Assembly: GCA_963756365.1 (NCBI GenBank)
Contig: CAVWNF010000003.1
Span: 1,054,001 to 1,118,000, forward strand
DNA length: 64,000 nucleotides
From: WHTI01 sp963756365
Lineage (GTDB): Bacteria; Actinomycetota; CADDZG01; WHSQ01
Reading direction: 5' to 3'
Each line of letters starts with the position of its first letter. The stretch's first letter is position 1. The position numbers and the translations under genes are program-made. The notes below the pieces were generated by a model. The model did no database searches. It was given only the letters and a program-made list of their open reading frames with translations, and was not told where the DNA came from. Below, piece after piece: positions 36,926 through 46,936 of this stretch.

Positions 36926-37885
36926 CTACTCCTTCAGTACGCGGCGGGCTGCATCTGCGATCGCGTCGGGTGTTAACCCGTACTGAACCAGGAGCTCATC
37001 CGGTTTCCCTGAGGTCGCGTACGTGTCGCCGACATCGACGAACGCCATCCGGGTCGGGCTCCTCTCGCCGACCACCATCGCGACTACCGACCCGAGACCA
37101 CCGTGAGCCAGGTGTTCCTCGGCGACCACGATGCCTCGCGTTTCGTTGGCGGCCTTCTCGATGGCAGCTGCATCGATCGGCTTTACCGTGTGCATGTCGA
37201 GCACTCGGACGTTGATCCCTTCGTCGGCCAAACCGGCGGCGGCATCGAGGGCCATCGCAACCATGATCCCGTTCGCGATCACCGTGATGTCATCGCCGTC
37301 GCGCATCGTGGTGGCTTTCCCGATGTGGAATTTCGAGATGTCCTCGTAAAGGACCGGAACCTTGGGGCGGCCGCACCTTAGGAAGGTTGGACCGGTCCTC
37401 TCGATCAGCGCTTTGGTGGCAGCGGTTGTGCTCGGGGCGTCAGCGGGTACGACGACCGTGAAACCGGGAAGGGCGCAGGCAAGAGCAACATCCTCGATCG
37501 CCATCTGTGAGGGCCCGTCCTCACCGATCGAGATCCCCGCATGGGTACCGACCAGCTTGACGTTCTGGTTCGGGAAGGCGACCGACATCCGGATCTGGTC
37601 GAACGCGTTCGACATGAGGAATGTTGAGAACGAAGAAACCACGGGGATCTTGCCGGTGGCTGCAAGTCCAGCTGCGATCCCCACCATGTTGGACTCTGCG
37701 ATCCCTGCGTTGAAGAAGCGTTCCGGGTACTTGTCCTTGAAGTGGTTGGTGTAGGTCGAGTTGTTCACGTCGCCATCGACCACGACGACCCTGGGGTCGA
37801 TCCCAACTTCGACGAGGGCCTCGCCGAAGGCTTCCCTCGTGGCCGGACCTTCCGTGAAGTCGATCCTCGACAGTCCGAAACTCAT
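36926..37885 (-). CDS. Transketolase, C-terminal (pyrimidine-binding) subunit
   Basis: A 319-residue protein covering the PP and C-terminal domains of transketolase: ATREAFGEALVEVG, FNAGIAESNMVGIAAGLAA with the TPP-activating Glu, THAGISIGEDGPSQMAIED and RCGRPKVPV. With the N-terminal subunit it would form a split transketolase of the pentose phosphate pathway. Its ATG overlaps the stop of the N-terminal subunit gene (ATGA). Split enzymes of this type are known from archaea and several bacteria. Confidence 0.9.
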   Translation of the reverse strand: MSFGLSRIDFTEGPATREAFGEALVEVGIDPRVVVVDGDVNNSTYTNHFKDKYPERFFNAGIAESNMVGIAAGLAATGKIPVVSSFSTFLMSNAFDQIRMSVAFPNQNVKLVGTHAGISIGEDGPSQMAIEDVALACALPGFTVVVPADAPSTTAATKALIERTGPTFLRCGRPKVPVLYEDISKFHIGKATTMRDGDDITVIANGIMVAMALDAAAGLADEGINVRVLDMHTVKPIDAAAIEKAANETRGIVVAEEHLAHGGLGSVVAMVVGERSPTRMAFVDVGDTYATSGKPDELLVQYGLTPDAIADAARRVLKE

Positions 37886-38724
37886 CAGTTGGCTCCGATC
37901 TCTTCAAGTGCTTTCGCTTCCTCGTCCGGCGGGATCGGCTTGCCGTGCCAGCCGCCAGGCTTAGCTTCGAGCAGCGACACGCCTTTCCCCTTGACCGTGT
38001 TGGCGATGATCGCTTGGGGTTTGCCGGAGATGGTCCGGGCCCAGTCGAAGGCAGCAGCGACCTCGTCGAGCGAGTGCCCGTCGATCGTTGTTACCTCGAT
38101 CCCGAACGCCTCGATCTTGTCTTCGAGGGGGCCGAGTGGCTGGACCTGATCGACCGCGTCGGTCTGCTGGTAGCCGTTGCGGTCGATGATCCAGGTGAGG
38201 TTGTCGAGGCCGTTGTTCCCGGCGTGCATGGCGGCTTCCCAGATCTGTCCCTGTTCGCTCTCTCCATCTCCGGTCATCACGTAGACGCGAGCGTCTTTCC
38301 GGTCGAGGCGCAGACCGAGGGCGTGTCCGATGGCGATCGAGAAACCCTGGCCGAGGGAACCGGTCGAGGCCTCCACCCCCGGGAGGCGATTCATGTTCGG
38401 GTGGCCCTCCAGTGGAGAGCCCAACTCGCGGAGGGTGAGGAGATCTTCCCGAGGGAAGTAGCCAGCCTCGGCGAGGACGGCATAGAGCCCAGGGGCGCCG
38501 TGGCCCTTGGACAAGATGAACCTGTCGCGATCTGGATCCTTGGGGGTGGTGGGGTCGTAGCGCAGCACGCCGCCGAAGTAGAGGGTGGTGATGACCTCGA
38601 CCATCGAGAGCGATGTCGAGGGGTGCCCCGAACCGGCTTTGGTGGTGGCGGTGACGATGTCTGCCCTTATCTGTCGGGCGAGCTGTTCGAGCTTCGCTCG
38701 ATCCTCGGTGCGAGCCTCCGGCAT
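37885..38724 (-). CDS. Transketolase, N-terminal (TPP-binding) subunit
   Basis: A 279-residue protein: AGSGHPSTSLSMVE, the SKGHGAPGLYAVLAEAG segment, STGSLGQGFSIAIGHALG, and the TPP/metal motif GDGESEQGQIWEAAMHA ending in DRNGYQ. The ATG at 38724 follows GAGAGGG six bases upstream; the long frame upstream of it is antisense to hisS and is not used. It forms a two-gene minus-strand operon inserted in the otherwise plus-strand relA-hisS region. Confidence 0.9.
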   Translation of the reverse strand: MPEARTEDRAKLEQLARQIRADIVTATTKAGSGHPSTSLSMVEVITTLYFGGVLRYDPTTPKDPDRDRFILSKGHGAPGLYAVLAEAGYFPREDLLTLRELGSPLEGHPNMNRLPGVEASTGSLGQGFSIAIGHALGLRLDRKDARVYVMTGDGESEQGQIWEAAMHAGNNGLDNLTWIIDRNGYQQTDAVDQVQPLGPLEDKIEAFGIEVTTIDGHSLDEVAAAFDWARTISGKPQAIIANTVKGKGVSLLEAKPGGWHGKPIPPDEEAKALEEIGAN

Positions 38725-38786
38725 CTGATCCCTCTCGTCGTGGTGGCTATCTAGAACAATCAAATCACGCGCGCGGCGTTGGCCCG

Positions 38787-38792
38787 TAGGAT
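38787..38792 (+). promoter_or_regulatory. Candidate -10 element of a leaderless hisS transcript
   Basis: TAGGAT ends seven bases before the preferred hisS ATG at 38800. There is no Shine-Dalgarno. It lies in the 75-base divergent gap with the transketolase operon. Confidence 0.4.
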
Positions 38793-38799
38793 GCGATGC

Positions 38800-40071
38800 A
38801 TGACTGCAGAGCGCACGAGTTTCAACGCGCCCAAGGGGACGAACGACCTCTTGCCGCCCGATTCGCTGAGGTGGCGGGCCCTCGTCCGCCTCGCTGAGGA
38901 CCGATTCTCCCGAGCCGGGTACGCGCCGGTCGAAACCCCGACCTTCGAGGACACGGGTCTCTTCGAGAGGGGGGTCGGCGAATCCACCGAGGTCGTGACC
39001 AAGCAGATGTACACCTTCGAGGATCTTGGCAAGCGCTCGCTCACGCTGAGACCTGAGGGGACCGCCGGAGTGGTGAGGGCGGCCGTCGAGCACCATCTCG
39101 ATCGTGGCGCCCTCCCCATCAAACTCGCCTACTCGTCGTGGATGTTCCGCCAGGAGCGTCCTCAGAAGGGCCGCTACCGCCAGTTCTTCCAGGTAGGGAT
39201 CGAGGCCATGGGAACCGACGACCCGTTGATCGACGCCGAGGTTATCGAGGTTGGATGGTCGTTCCTTCGGGCCGCCGGTGCGGACCCGACGCTGGTGCTG
39301 AACTCGGTCGGCCATCAGGGTGCCGATTGTCGGCTCGGCTACAACGATGCTCTCGTAGCGTTCCTCCGAGACCACGAGAGTGAGTTGGCCCCCGACGATC
39401 GCAAGCGGATAGACACCAACCCACTGCGGACGTTCGATTCGAAGGAACCGAAGACGATCGAGGTGATGGCGAGTGCTCCGGTCATCACCGATCACCTCTG
39501 CGCCGACTGCACCGCTCATTTCGCGGAGGTCCGAAGCGTCCTAGACGAGGTCGGAGTTGCTTACGAACTCGATCCGAAACTCGTGCGAGGCCTCGACTAC
39601 TACAGCCGCACTGCGTTCGAGTTCGTGTGGGGAGGTCTCGGAGCACAGAACGCCATGGGTGGCGGGGGGCGCTACGACGGGTTGTCCGAGATGATCGGGG
39701 GAGACCCACTGCCCGGGATCGGGTTCGCGATGGGCGTGGACAGGATCCTTCTCGCCATCGGCGCGACCGCACCGGAGCCATCAGCCGGGATCGACGTCTA
39801 CTTCGTTGCCCTCGGGGACGCGGCCGCGCGCAAAGCATTCGCCCTTGCCACCGGATTGCGGGCGCTGGGGATCGGCGCCGATCTCGATCACATGAAACGA
39901 GGCATGAAGGGGCAGATGAAGGATGCAGACCGCTCGGGGGCCAGGTTCGCGGCCATCATGGGCGATGACGAACTGGCCGCCGGTGTGGTCACGCTGAAGA
40001 ACATGACCACCGGAGACCAGGAGAAGGTTCGATTCGATGACATCGCCGGGAGGCTCGATGCAAGTACCTAG
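38800..40071 (+). CDS. hisS: Histidine--tRNA ligase
   Basis: A 423-residue class II synthetase. Start region FNAPKGTNDLLPPDS; motif 1/2 region LRPEGTAGVVRA and FRQERPQKGRYRQFFQ; histidine-specific LVRGLDYYSRTAFEF; motif 3 region GIGFAMGVDRILLA; C-terminal anticodon domain. ATG 38800 is preferred over ATG 38791 because it fits the leaderless spacing and homologue starts. Nine bases separate it from aspS. Confidence 0.95.
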   Translation: MTAERTSFNAPKGTNDLLPPDSLRWRALVRLAEDRFSRAGYAPVETPTFEDTGLFERGVGESTEVVTKQMYTFEDLGKRSLTLRPEGTAGVVRAAVEHHLDRGALPIKLAYSSWMFRQERPQKGRYRQFFQVGIEAMGTDDPLIDAEVIEVGWSFLRAAGADPTLVLNSVGHQGADCRLGYNDALVAFLRDHESELAPDDRKRIDTNPLRTFDSKEPKTIEVMASAPVITDHLCADCTAHFAEVRSVLDEVGVAYELDPKLVRGLDYYSRTAFEFVWGGLGAQNAMGGGGRYDGLSEMIGGDPLPGIGFAMGVDRILLAIGATAPEPSAGIDVYFVALGDAAARKAFALATGLRALGIGADLDHMKRGMKGQMKDADRSGARFAAIMGDDELAAGVVTLKNMTTGDQEKVRFDDIAGRLDAST

Positions 40072-40079
40072 GAACGCCG

Positions 40080-41865
40080 ATGCTTAGAACCCACAGGGCG
40101 GGCGATCTGCGCGCCGCCGACATCGGTGCCGAGGTGACGTTATGTGGATGGGTCCACACCCGCCGGGACCACGGCGGGGTGATCTTCATCGATCTGCGGG
40201 ACGTGGCCGGACTGGTTCAGGTCGTACTCGACCCCGGGTCTCTGCCCGACGCCGAGAGCCTTCGCAGCGAGTACTGCATCAAGGTCACCGGCGAGGTCAA
40301 GGCTCGCCCAGAGGGCACCACCAACCCTCGTCTCGCTACGGGCGAGGTCGAGCTCGCTACCGCGTCGCTCGAGATCCTCTCCAAGAGCGAGACGCCTCCG
40401 TTCCAGCTTGACGAGTACCACGAGACCGATGAGCAGCTACGGCTGAAGTACCGGTACCTCGATCTCAGGCGTGACTCGATGCAGCGCAACCTGAAACTGC
40501 GCCACAAGATGATCTCGGCGATCCGGAGGTTCTTCGACGCCGAGGGCTTCTACGAGATCGAAACCCCGATGCTCACCCGCGCTACCCCCGAGGGGGCCCG
40601 CGACTATCTCGTGCCCTCGCGCGTTCACCCGGGTCACTTCTATGCGCTTCCTCAGTCCCCGCAGTTGTTCAAGCAGCTGCTCATGGTCTCCGGGTTCGAT
40701 CGCTACTACCAGATAGTCCGCTGTTTCAGGGATGAGGACCTGCGTGCCGACCGCCAACCAGACTTCACACAACTCGATCTCGAGATGAGTTTCGTCGAGG
40801 TGGATGACGTCCTTGAGGTAACGGAGCGGATGTTCAAGAGCGTGTGGAGAGAGATCCACGATGTCGAGCTGGTGGACTTCCCGCGCATCCCATACACGGA
40901 AGCGATGGATCGGTTCGGGTCCGACAAACCGGATCTCCGATACGGCCTGGAACTCAAGGACTTGGGCGAGGTCTTCGCCACGACCGAAGCACGGGTGTTC
41001 CGGTCGGTCCTGGACGATGGGGGAGCGATCAAGGCGATCACGATCCCGGGCCAAGGTGGGCTGCCGCGTAAGCAACTCGATGCCATCGTCGACGATGCGA
41101 AGGCCCTCGGGGCAGGCGGACTCGTGTGGGTCGCCGTGACCGACGATGGTCTGAAGTCACCCATGGACAAGTTCTTCTCCGATCGACGAGCGATCTGCGC
41201 TAACCGCGACCACGGATGCTGGTGTCGGAGACTTGGTCCTCATCGTCGCGGACAAGCGCAAGAACGTGGTCTACAAGGTTCTCGGCGGATTGCGAACCCG
41301 TCTGGCCGAGAGGTTCGGACACGTGCCCGAGTACGCGCCGTCCGATCCCGGCTACTGGAAGTTCGCATGGATCGTCGACTTCCCCTGGTTCGAGCGGAAT
41401 GAGGAAGAGGACCGCTGGGATCCCATCCACCACCCATTCACGGGCATCGTCGAAGACACCCTCCAGTACCTCGAGACCGAGCCCGAGAAGGTCGTCTCGA
41501 AGTCGTACGACATCACCCTCAACGGATGGGAACTGGCATCTGGCAGCATCCGGATCCATGACCGTGACATGCAGTCCCGGGTGTTCAAGGCACTCGGGAT
41601 CTCGGATGAGGAGGCGAACGAGAAGTTTGGCTTCTTGCTGGACGCCTTCAAGTTCGGAGCCCCCCCTCACGGAGGGATCGCTCCTGGTATCGACCGGACG
41701 GTCGCACTCGCCGCGGGCGAGACCAACATCCGCGAGGTCATCGCCTTCCCCAAGACCCAGACGGCCTTCGACCCCCTTACCGGCGCGCCGTCAACGGTGG
41801 ACGCCAAACAACTCGAGATCCTGCACCTGCGATCGACGGCCCCGGAGCCAGAAGCCACCGACTAG
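40080..41865 (+). CDS. aspS: Aspartate--tRNA ligase (one frame break)
   Basis: About 594 residues, the normal bacterial length, after repairing a +1 break near 41186 (KFFSDR then ERSALTATTDAGVGDLV). Domains: N-terminal OB anticodon fold (AGDLRAADIGAEVTLCGWVH), catalytic core with FRDEDLRADRQPDFTQLDLE, a GAD insertion carrying the break, and C-terminal PHGGIAPGIDRTVALAAG motif 3. It charges tRNA-Asp (possibly also tRNA-Asn). hisS-aspS adjacency is common. Confidence 0.94.
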
Positions 41866-41895
41866 GACACGAGACCGGCCTACCAGGGCAAGCAA

Positions 41896-41928
41896 GGGGG
41901 CCCAAGTTGAGAGAAGTTTCAGGCCCCC
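41896..41928. terminator. Possible bidirectional terminator between aspS and the VOC gene
   Basis: Seven-base stem GGGGGCC/GGCCCCC separated by 19 bases, between two convergent genes and overlapping the VOC stop codon. The long loop and absence of a T-run make it weak. Confidence 0.35.
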
Positions 41929-42272
41929 GACTTGTCGATGACGCAGAACTGGTTGCCTTCGGGATCGAGGAGCACGACGAAGTCTTCGCCTGGCTCTGCG
42001 TCACGCTCGAACCGTGTTGCCCCGAGTGCGACGAGGCGCTCGACCTCGGCCGCGGGGTCATCGGTATAGAGGTCGAGGTGGAGACGATTCTTGCCCGAGC
42101 GGGTCTCGGGTACCTCCTGCATCGCGACGTTGGGCCCTCGGCCCTCGGGATCGCATAGGACATCGTCATCCGGGGACAGATCGCGGCGAACGTAGTGCAG
42201 AGCGGCCATCCAGAATCGCTCCATCGGCTCGTACTCGGTGCAGTCGATCACCACGGATCCGATCTTGATCAT
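41919..42272 (-). CDS. VOC-family (glyoxalase-like) protein
   Basis: A 117-residue single VOC domain: GSVVIDCTEYEPMERFW at the start, HLDLYTDDPAAEVERLVALG in the middle and VLLDPEGNQFCVID at the end, the usual beta-alpha-beta-beta-beta pattern. ATG 42272 follows AGGAG with seven-base spacing. Substrate unknown; relatives include glyoxalases, dioxygenases and antibiotic-binding proteins. It is convergent with aspS and divergent from rarA. Confidence 0.83.
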   Translation of the reverse strand: MIKIGSVVIDCTEYEPMERFWMAALHYVRRDLSPDDDVLCDPEGRGPNVAMQEVPETRSGKNRLHLDLYTDDPAAEVERLVALGATRFERDAEPGEDFVVLLDPEGNQFCVIDKSGA

Positions 42273-42344
42273 CCAGAGGCTCCTGTCTCGTCTCGGCTGG
42301 TCAGCTGCTGGACCACCCAGGATACGGAGGGGGCTGGTCGGGAC

Positions 42345-42350
42345 TAACCT
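42345..42350 (+). promoter_or_regulatory. Candidate -10 element of a leaderless rarA transcript
   Basis: TAACCT ends six bases before the rarA GTG at 42357, in the divergent gap with the VOC gene. No ribosome binding site is seen. Confidence 0.35.
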
Positions 42351-42356
42351 CGGTGG

Positions 42357-43688
42357 GTGGACCTGTTCGAGAACGCCCTCGAGGATCGCTTCGGCGACTA
42401 TGCGCCACTCGCCGCCCGGATGCGGCCGCGCTCGGTCGACGAGATCGTCGGGCAGGCGCACATCCTCGGAACTGGACGTTCGTTGCGGAGCCTGATCACC
42501 TCTGGCGATCTGTCCTCGATCGTTCTGTGGGGGCCGGCTGGCACCGGGAAGACGACCCTCGCCAACGTCATCGCTAGCTCGACGGACGCCTACTTCGAAC
42601 CGATGTCGGCGGTCAGCTCCGGGGTGAAGGATGTCCGGGAGGCGATCGAAGCCGCCAAGTCGAGGCTCGGTCAGCAGGGGACGAGAACCGTCTTGTTCCT
42701 GGACGAGATCCATCGCTTCAACAAGTCTCAGCAGGACGCCCTACTTCCCGCGGTCGAGAACGGCTGGATCGTGCTCGTCGGGGCGACCACCGAGAATCCA
42801 TCGTTCGAGGTCAACTCGCCGCTGATGTCGCGGAGCCTCCTGTTCCGTCTAGAGGCCCTGACGGAGGACGACGTTCTCGAGATCCTCAAGAGGGCGCTGA
42901 CCGACAAGGAGCGCGGCCTAGGCACCCTCGACCTCGATGTCGAGCCCGACGCTCTCCAACACATCGCCACCTCGAGCGGAGGAGACGCACGCTCGGCGCT
43001 GAACGCGATCGAGGCGGCGGCGTCGATGGCTGCGGGAACGGGCAGGATCGACATGGCCGTCGCTGAAGAGGCGCTCCAGCGGAGGGCGCTCCCGTACGAC
43101 AAGTCGGGAGACTGGCACTACGACGTGATCTCCGCCTTCATCAAGTCGATGCGGGGCTCCGACGCGAACGGAGCCGTGTACTGGATGGCGAGGATGCTCG
43201 ACGCTGGAGAGGACCCCCGCTTCATCGCGAGGCGGATGGTCATCTTCGCGTCCGAGGACGTGGGTAACGCCGATCCCACCGCACTCCAGGTCGCGATCGC
43301 TGCCCATCACGCCCTGGAGTTCGTGGGCCTCCCAGAGGCGCGGATCAACCTCAGCCAGGCAACTACCTATCTGGCGCTCGCCCCCAAGTCGAACGCCGCA
43401 TACATGGCGATCAATCGGGCGCAAGAAGACGTACAGAACCACGGCCCTCTTCCGGTCCCCGCACATCTCAAGGACGCGAGCGCGTCGGCGTCCCGTTCGA
43501 TCGGCGCAGGCAAGGGATACGAGTACCCCCACGCCCACGGCGGCTACGTGGCTCAGCAGTACCTGCCCGATCGGCTCAAGGACGCGAGCTACTACGAGCC
43601 GATCGCAGGGCGCGAGGCCGAGTTGTACGAGATGATCAGAGCGCAGCTAAAGGAGCCGGGCGGAGCATCAGCGCCCCCCAGAACGTAG
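42357..43688 (+). CDS. rarA: Replication-associated recombination protein A (MgsA/RarA)
   Basis: A 443-residue AAA+ ATPase: RPRSVDEIVGQAHILG at the start, Walker A GPAGTGKTT, Walker B LFLDEIHRFNKSQQDALLP, sensor 1 VGATTENPSFEVN, and a C-terminal tetramerisation domain (SFIKSMRGSDANGAVYWMAR-type segment; here AFIKSMRGSDANGAVYW). It acts at stalled replication forks. It corresponds to Rv2559c upstream of alaS in mycobacteria. GTG start, probably leaderless. Confidence 0.93.
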   Translation: MDLFENALEDRFGDYAPLAARMRPRSVDEIVGQAHILGTGRSLRSLITSGDLSSIVLWGPAGTGKTTLANVIASSTDAYFEPMSAVSSGVKDVREAIEAAKSRLGQQGTRTVLFLDEIHRFNKSQQDALLPAVENGWIVLVGATTENPSFEVNSPLMSRSLLFRLEALTEDDVLEILKRALTDKERGLGTLDLDVEPDALQHIATSSGGDARSALNAIEAAASMAAGTGRIDMAVAEEALQRRALPYDKSGDWHYDVISAFIKSMRGSDANGAVYWMARMLDAGEDPRFIARRMVIFASEDVGNADPTALQVAIAAHHALEFVGLPEARINLSQATTYLALAPKSNAAYMAINRAQEDVQNHGPLPVPAHLKDASASASRSIGAGKGYEYPHAHGGYVAQQYLPDRLKDASYYEPIAGREAELYEMIRAQLKEPGGASAPPRT

Positions 43689-43710
43689 GCGGCGGTGGAC
43701 CGTGACGGGT

Positions 43711-43716
43711 TAGGGT
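43711..43716 (+). promoter_or_regulatory. Candidate -10 element before the small membrane protein gene
   Basis: TAGGGT ends six bases before the ATG at 43723; no Shine-Dalgarno is seen, so the transcript may be leaderless. It lies 22 bases after the rarA stop. Confidence 0.35.
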
Positions 43717-43722
43717 CTAGCG

Positions 43723-43884
43723 ATGCTCAAGAGAATCTTCTGGATCGCCGTTGGAGCCGCCATCGCGTTGCAGTTCGACCGATGGTGGCAGGCGCGCCGT
43801 GAGCGTTTCACCCCGAATGCCCTGACCGGAACCTTCCTCGACTCCCTCAACCGGAAGCTCGAGGACGGGAACCGTCGGGCCTAG
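43723..43884 (+). CDS. Small membrane-anchored protein (53 residues)
   Basis: A 53-residue product: a short N-terminal hydrophobic stretch (IFWIAVGAAIALQF), then a basic segment (RWWQARRERF) and a helix rich in charge near the end. Small proteins with the same build (R-[LI]-F-W at the start, then basic residues, then FLDSL-like helix) sit just upstream of alaS in many actinobacteria. Function unknown. It is close to alaS (22 bases), so it is probably cotranscribed. Confidence 0.6.
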   Translation: MLKRIFWIAVGAAIALQFDRWWQARRERFTPNALTGTFLDSLNRKLEDGNRRA

Positions 43885-43906
43885 TGCCTGCAGGGAACAT
43901 CCACCG

Positions 43907-46532
43907 ATGAAGACCACCGAGATCAGGGATCGGTTCCTGGCATTCTTCGCGGACCGGGACCACGCGAGCGTGGCGTCCTCGTCGCTCGTCCCGAACGATC
44001 CGAGCCTCCTGCTCACCAACGCCGGGATGAATCAGTTCAAGCCCTATTTCTTAGGTGAGCAGAGTGCTCCCTACAAGCGGGCTATCAGCGTCCAGAAGTG
44101 CCTGCGCACCCCCGACATCGACGAGGTTGGAGACCACAGCCACCTCACGTTCTTCGAGATGCTGGGGAACTTCAGCTTCGGTGATTACTACAAGGAACGA
44201 GCGATCCCGTGGGCGTGGGAACTCGTCACCGAGACCTACGGGATCGATGTCGATCGACTCTGGGCAACCGTGTACGAGACAGACGACGAGGCCGCGGAGA
44301 TCTGGCGTGACTCGGTCGGCATCGGGGCGGATCGGATCGTGCGCCTCGGAAAGGGGCCCAACTTCTGGTCCATGGGTGTTGCGGGACCGTGCGGGCCGTG
44401 CTCGGAGATCTTCGTCGACCTCGGCGACGACTACGGAGAGCCCTCGGAACTGGGCCCCGGCGGTAACGAGGATCGCTACCTGGAGATCTGGAACCTCGTG
44501 TTCATGCAGAACGACTGCAACGCCGCTATCGAGCCGGTCGCCGACCTTCCCGACAAGAATATCGACACGGGAGCCGGACTCGAGCGGATCGCGATGGTTC
44601 TTCAAGACGTCCCGACCCTCTACGAGACCGACACCCTTCGGGCCCTCATCGCGACCGGGGAGGAAACCACCAAGCGGTCCTACGGGAAGGATGCAGCCGC
44701 CGACAAAGGGCTGCGCGTCCTCGCCGATCACGCCCGGTCGGTGACGTTCATGATCGGTGACGGGGTTCTTCCGAGCAATCAGGAGCGGGGCTACGTGCTA
44801 CGCCGACTGATGCGGCGGATGGTCCGTCATGCCCGACTGTTCGGGTTCGAGGGCGAGATCCTGGCGCCGATGATCACCGCCACGGTCGAACTCATGGGTG
44901 GCGCCTATCCCGATCTGGTCACGCGCAAGGACTTCATCCTTGAGGTCGGTGCACGCGAAGAGGAGAGATTCTCGGCGACCCTTCGTCAAGGACTGTCGCT
45001 ACTCGAAACGGAGATCGGTTCAGCCCGCGACCTGGGCGCCGGCATCTCGGGTGATGCCGCATTCAAACTCCACGACACCTTTGGCTTCCCGGTAGATCTC
45101 ACAAGAGAGATCGCGGGCGAGTCTGGCCTGGATGTCGATACTGACGCGGTTCAAGGAACTGATGACAGAACAGCGAGACCGTGCGCGCTCGGCGCGTAAG
45201 CAAGAGGCCGAGGCGGAAGCGGGCGCGGTCGGGACCTCGATCCTCGAGGAGCATGGAGCAACCCAGTTCGACGGGTATGAGCACCTCATCGGCAGCGCGA
45301 CCGTGATCGGGATCGCAGACTCAGGCAGCAGCGTTCCGGTTGCGTCGGAGGGCGACGAGGTCGAGATCGTGCTCGACCGCACGGTCTTCTATGCAGAAGG
45401 CGGGGGCCAGGTCGGAGATCGGGGCGAGTTGGTCACACCCTCGGGCAGAGCCGAGGTGATCCAGACCACGCGGATCGCGCCGGGAGTGACCGGACACCTG
45501 GCCATCGTTCGGGCTGGGGAGGTTGCCGTCGGTGATGAGGTCGGCATGCGGGTGGATCCGGGATGGCGCAGGAACAGCGAGCGCGCCCACACCGCAACCC
45601 ACGTCCTCCACTGGATCCTCCGGGATCGACTCGGCGAACATGCCACGCAGGCTGGTTCCCTCGTCGAACCGGGCAGACTGCGTTTCGACTTCAATCACTT
45701 CGAGGCTCTCGGCGACGACCGTGTTGCTGACATCTCATCCGAATTGCAGGACCGCGTCCTCTCGGACGACCCGGTACGCGCGTTCGAAACGAGCTTCGAT
45801 TACGCCAAGTCGATAGGGGCGATGGCGATCTTCGGCGAGAAGTACGGAGACTTCGTTCGGGTTGTCGAGGTCGGGGACTATTCGAAGGAGCTGTGCGGTG
45901 GAACGCATGTCCCGCACACGAGCCAGATCGGAATCGCCGTCGTGATCGGCGAGGGCTCTGTGGGGGCAAACCTTCGAAGGGTCGAGGCGCTCGTCGGACG
46001 GGCTGGCCTCGATCACTTGACCAAGCGAGTGGCCGTGCTCGAAGAGGCTGCCTCGATATTGAAGGCGACCCCAGACGAGGTCGCCGAGAAGGTTGGGCGC
46101 CTCGTTGAACATTCGAAGGACATGGAACGACGGCTAGCGGAAGCAGATCGGCACAAGGCCGCCGCCGACGCTCAGGTGCTGGCCGGATCGGCAGAGGATC
46201 TCGGAGGGACGCGCCTGGTGCTCGAGCGGCGGGATGAGCCAGTTGATGGGCTCAGGGCCCTCGCCGTCAACCTGAGGGATCGTTTGGGCAGCGCGATCGT
46301 CGTGTTCGGGGCCGCCACCGACGGCAAGGCGAACCTGGTTGCGGCGATCTCCAAGGATCTGGTCGAGCGCGGCCTGTCCGCCCGTGAACTCCTAAGTGAA
46401 GGGTCTCGACTGCTCGGTGGAGGCGGGGGAGGGAAACCGGACCTCGCGATCTCGGGGGGGTCGAAGAGCGAGAACCTTGACGAGGCGCTGGGGGCCGTGG
46501 GGCGTGCTGCGCGTGAGTCCCTACAGGGATGA
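43907..46532 (+). CDS. alaS: Alanine--tRNA ligase (one frame break)
   Basis: About 874 residues after repairing a +1 break near 45150 (GLDVDTD then FKELMTEQRDRARSA), the normal length. Catalytic domain: LLTNAGMNQFKPYF, TPDIDEVGDHSHLTFFEMLG, NTGAGLERIAMVLQ-type segment (here DTGAGLERIAMVLQ). Editing domain: HTATHVLHWILRD and CGGTHVPHTSQIG. C-Ala domain ends LLGGGGGGKPDLA. It charges tRNA-Ala and edits Ser/Gly. ruvX overlaps its stop. Confidence 0.95.
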
Positions 46533-46936
46533 TCCTCGGGATCGACCCCGGCGAACGACGGATCGGGGTGGCGATAGCAGATCGAGAGACGCGCTTCGCT
46601 CGTCCCGTCGAGGTGATCGATGCCTCGTTCACAGACCCAGTTGAGCGGATATCCACATTGGTAGCCGAACTTGAGGTCGATCTCGTGGTCATCGGCCGTC
46701 CGGTGTCGATGTCGGGTGTGGCGGGTAGATCAGTGGAGGCCCGGAGTGGGTTCGTCGCAGCGGTACGTGCGGCGCTCGATGTCGAGGTTCGGGAGCAAGA
46801 CGAACGTCTAACTACCGTTATCGCTGACCAGGGCATGCGCGCCGCGGGTGGTAAGGCGGCCGCCCGCAAGCAGATCAGGGATGCGATCGCTGCCCAGGTG
46901 ATGCTGCAAGGATTCTTGGACGGAGGAGGAGAATGA
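46529..46936 (+). CDS. ruvX: Holliday junction resolvase-like protein RuvX (YqgF)
   Basis: A 135-residue RNase H-fold protein: LGIDPGERRIGVAIAD, VVIGRPVSMSG and DERLTTVIAD motifs. Essential in E. coli, where YqgF acts in pre-16S rRNA 5'-end processing; the recombination role is less certain. ATG overlaps the alaS stop and its own stop overlaps mltG. The alaS-ruvX-mltG-aroE order equals Rv2555c-Rv2552c. Confidence 0.93.
   Translation: MILGIDPGERRIGVAIADRETRFARPVEVIDASFTDPVERISTLVAELEVDLVVIGRPVSMSGVAGRSVEARSGFVAAVRAALDVEVREQDERLTTVIADQGMRAAGGKAAARKQIRDAIAAQVMLQGFLDGGGE

Noticed and set aside
38725..39519. Upstream 265-codon extension of the transketolase N-terminal subunit
   Set aside because: It runs antisense to hisS; the ATG at 38724 has a ribosome binding site and matches transketolase starts.
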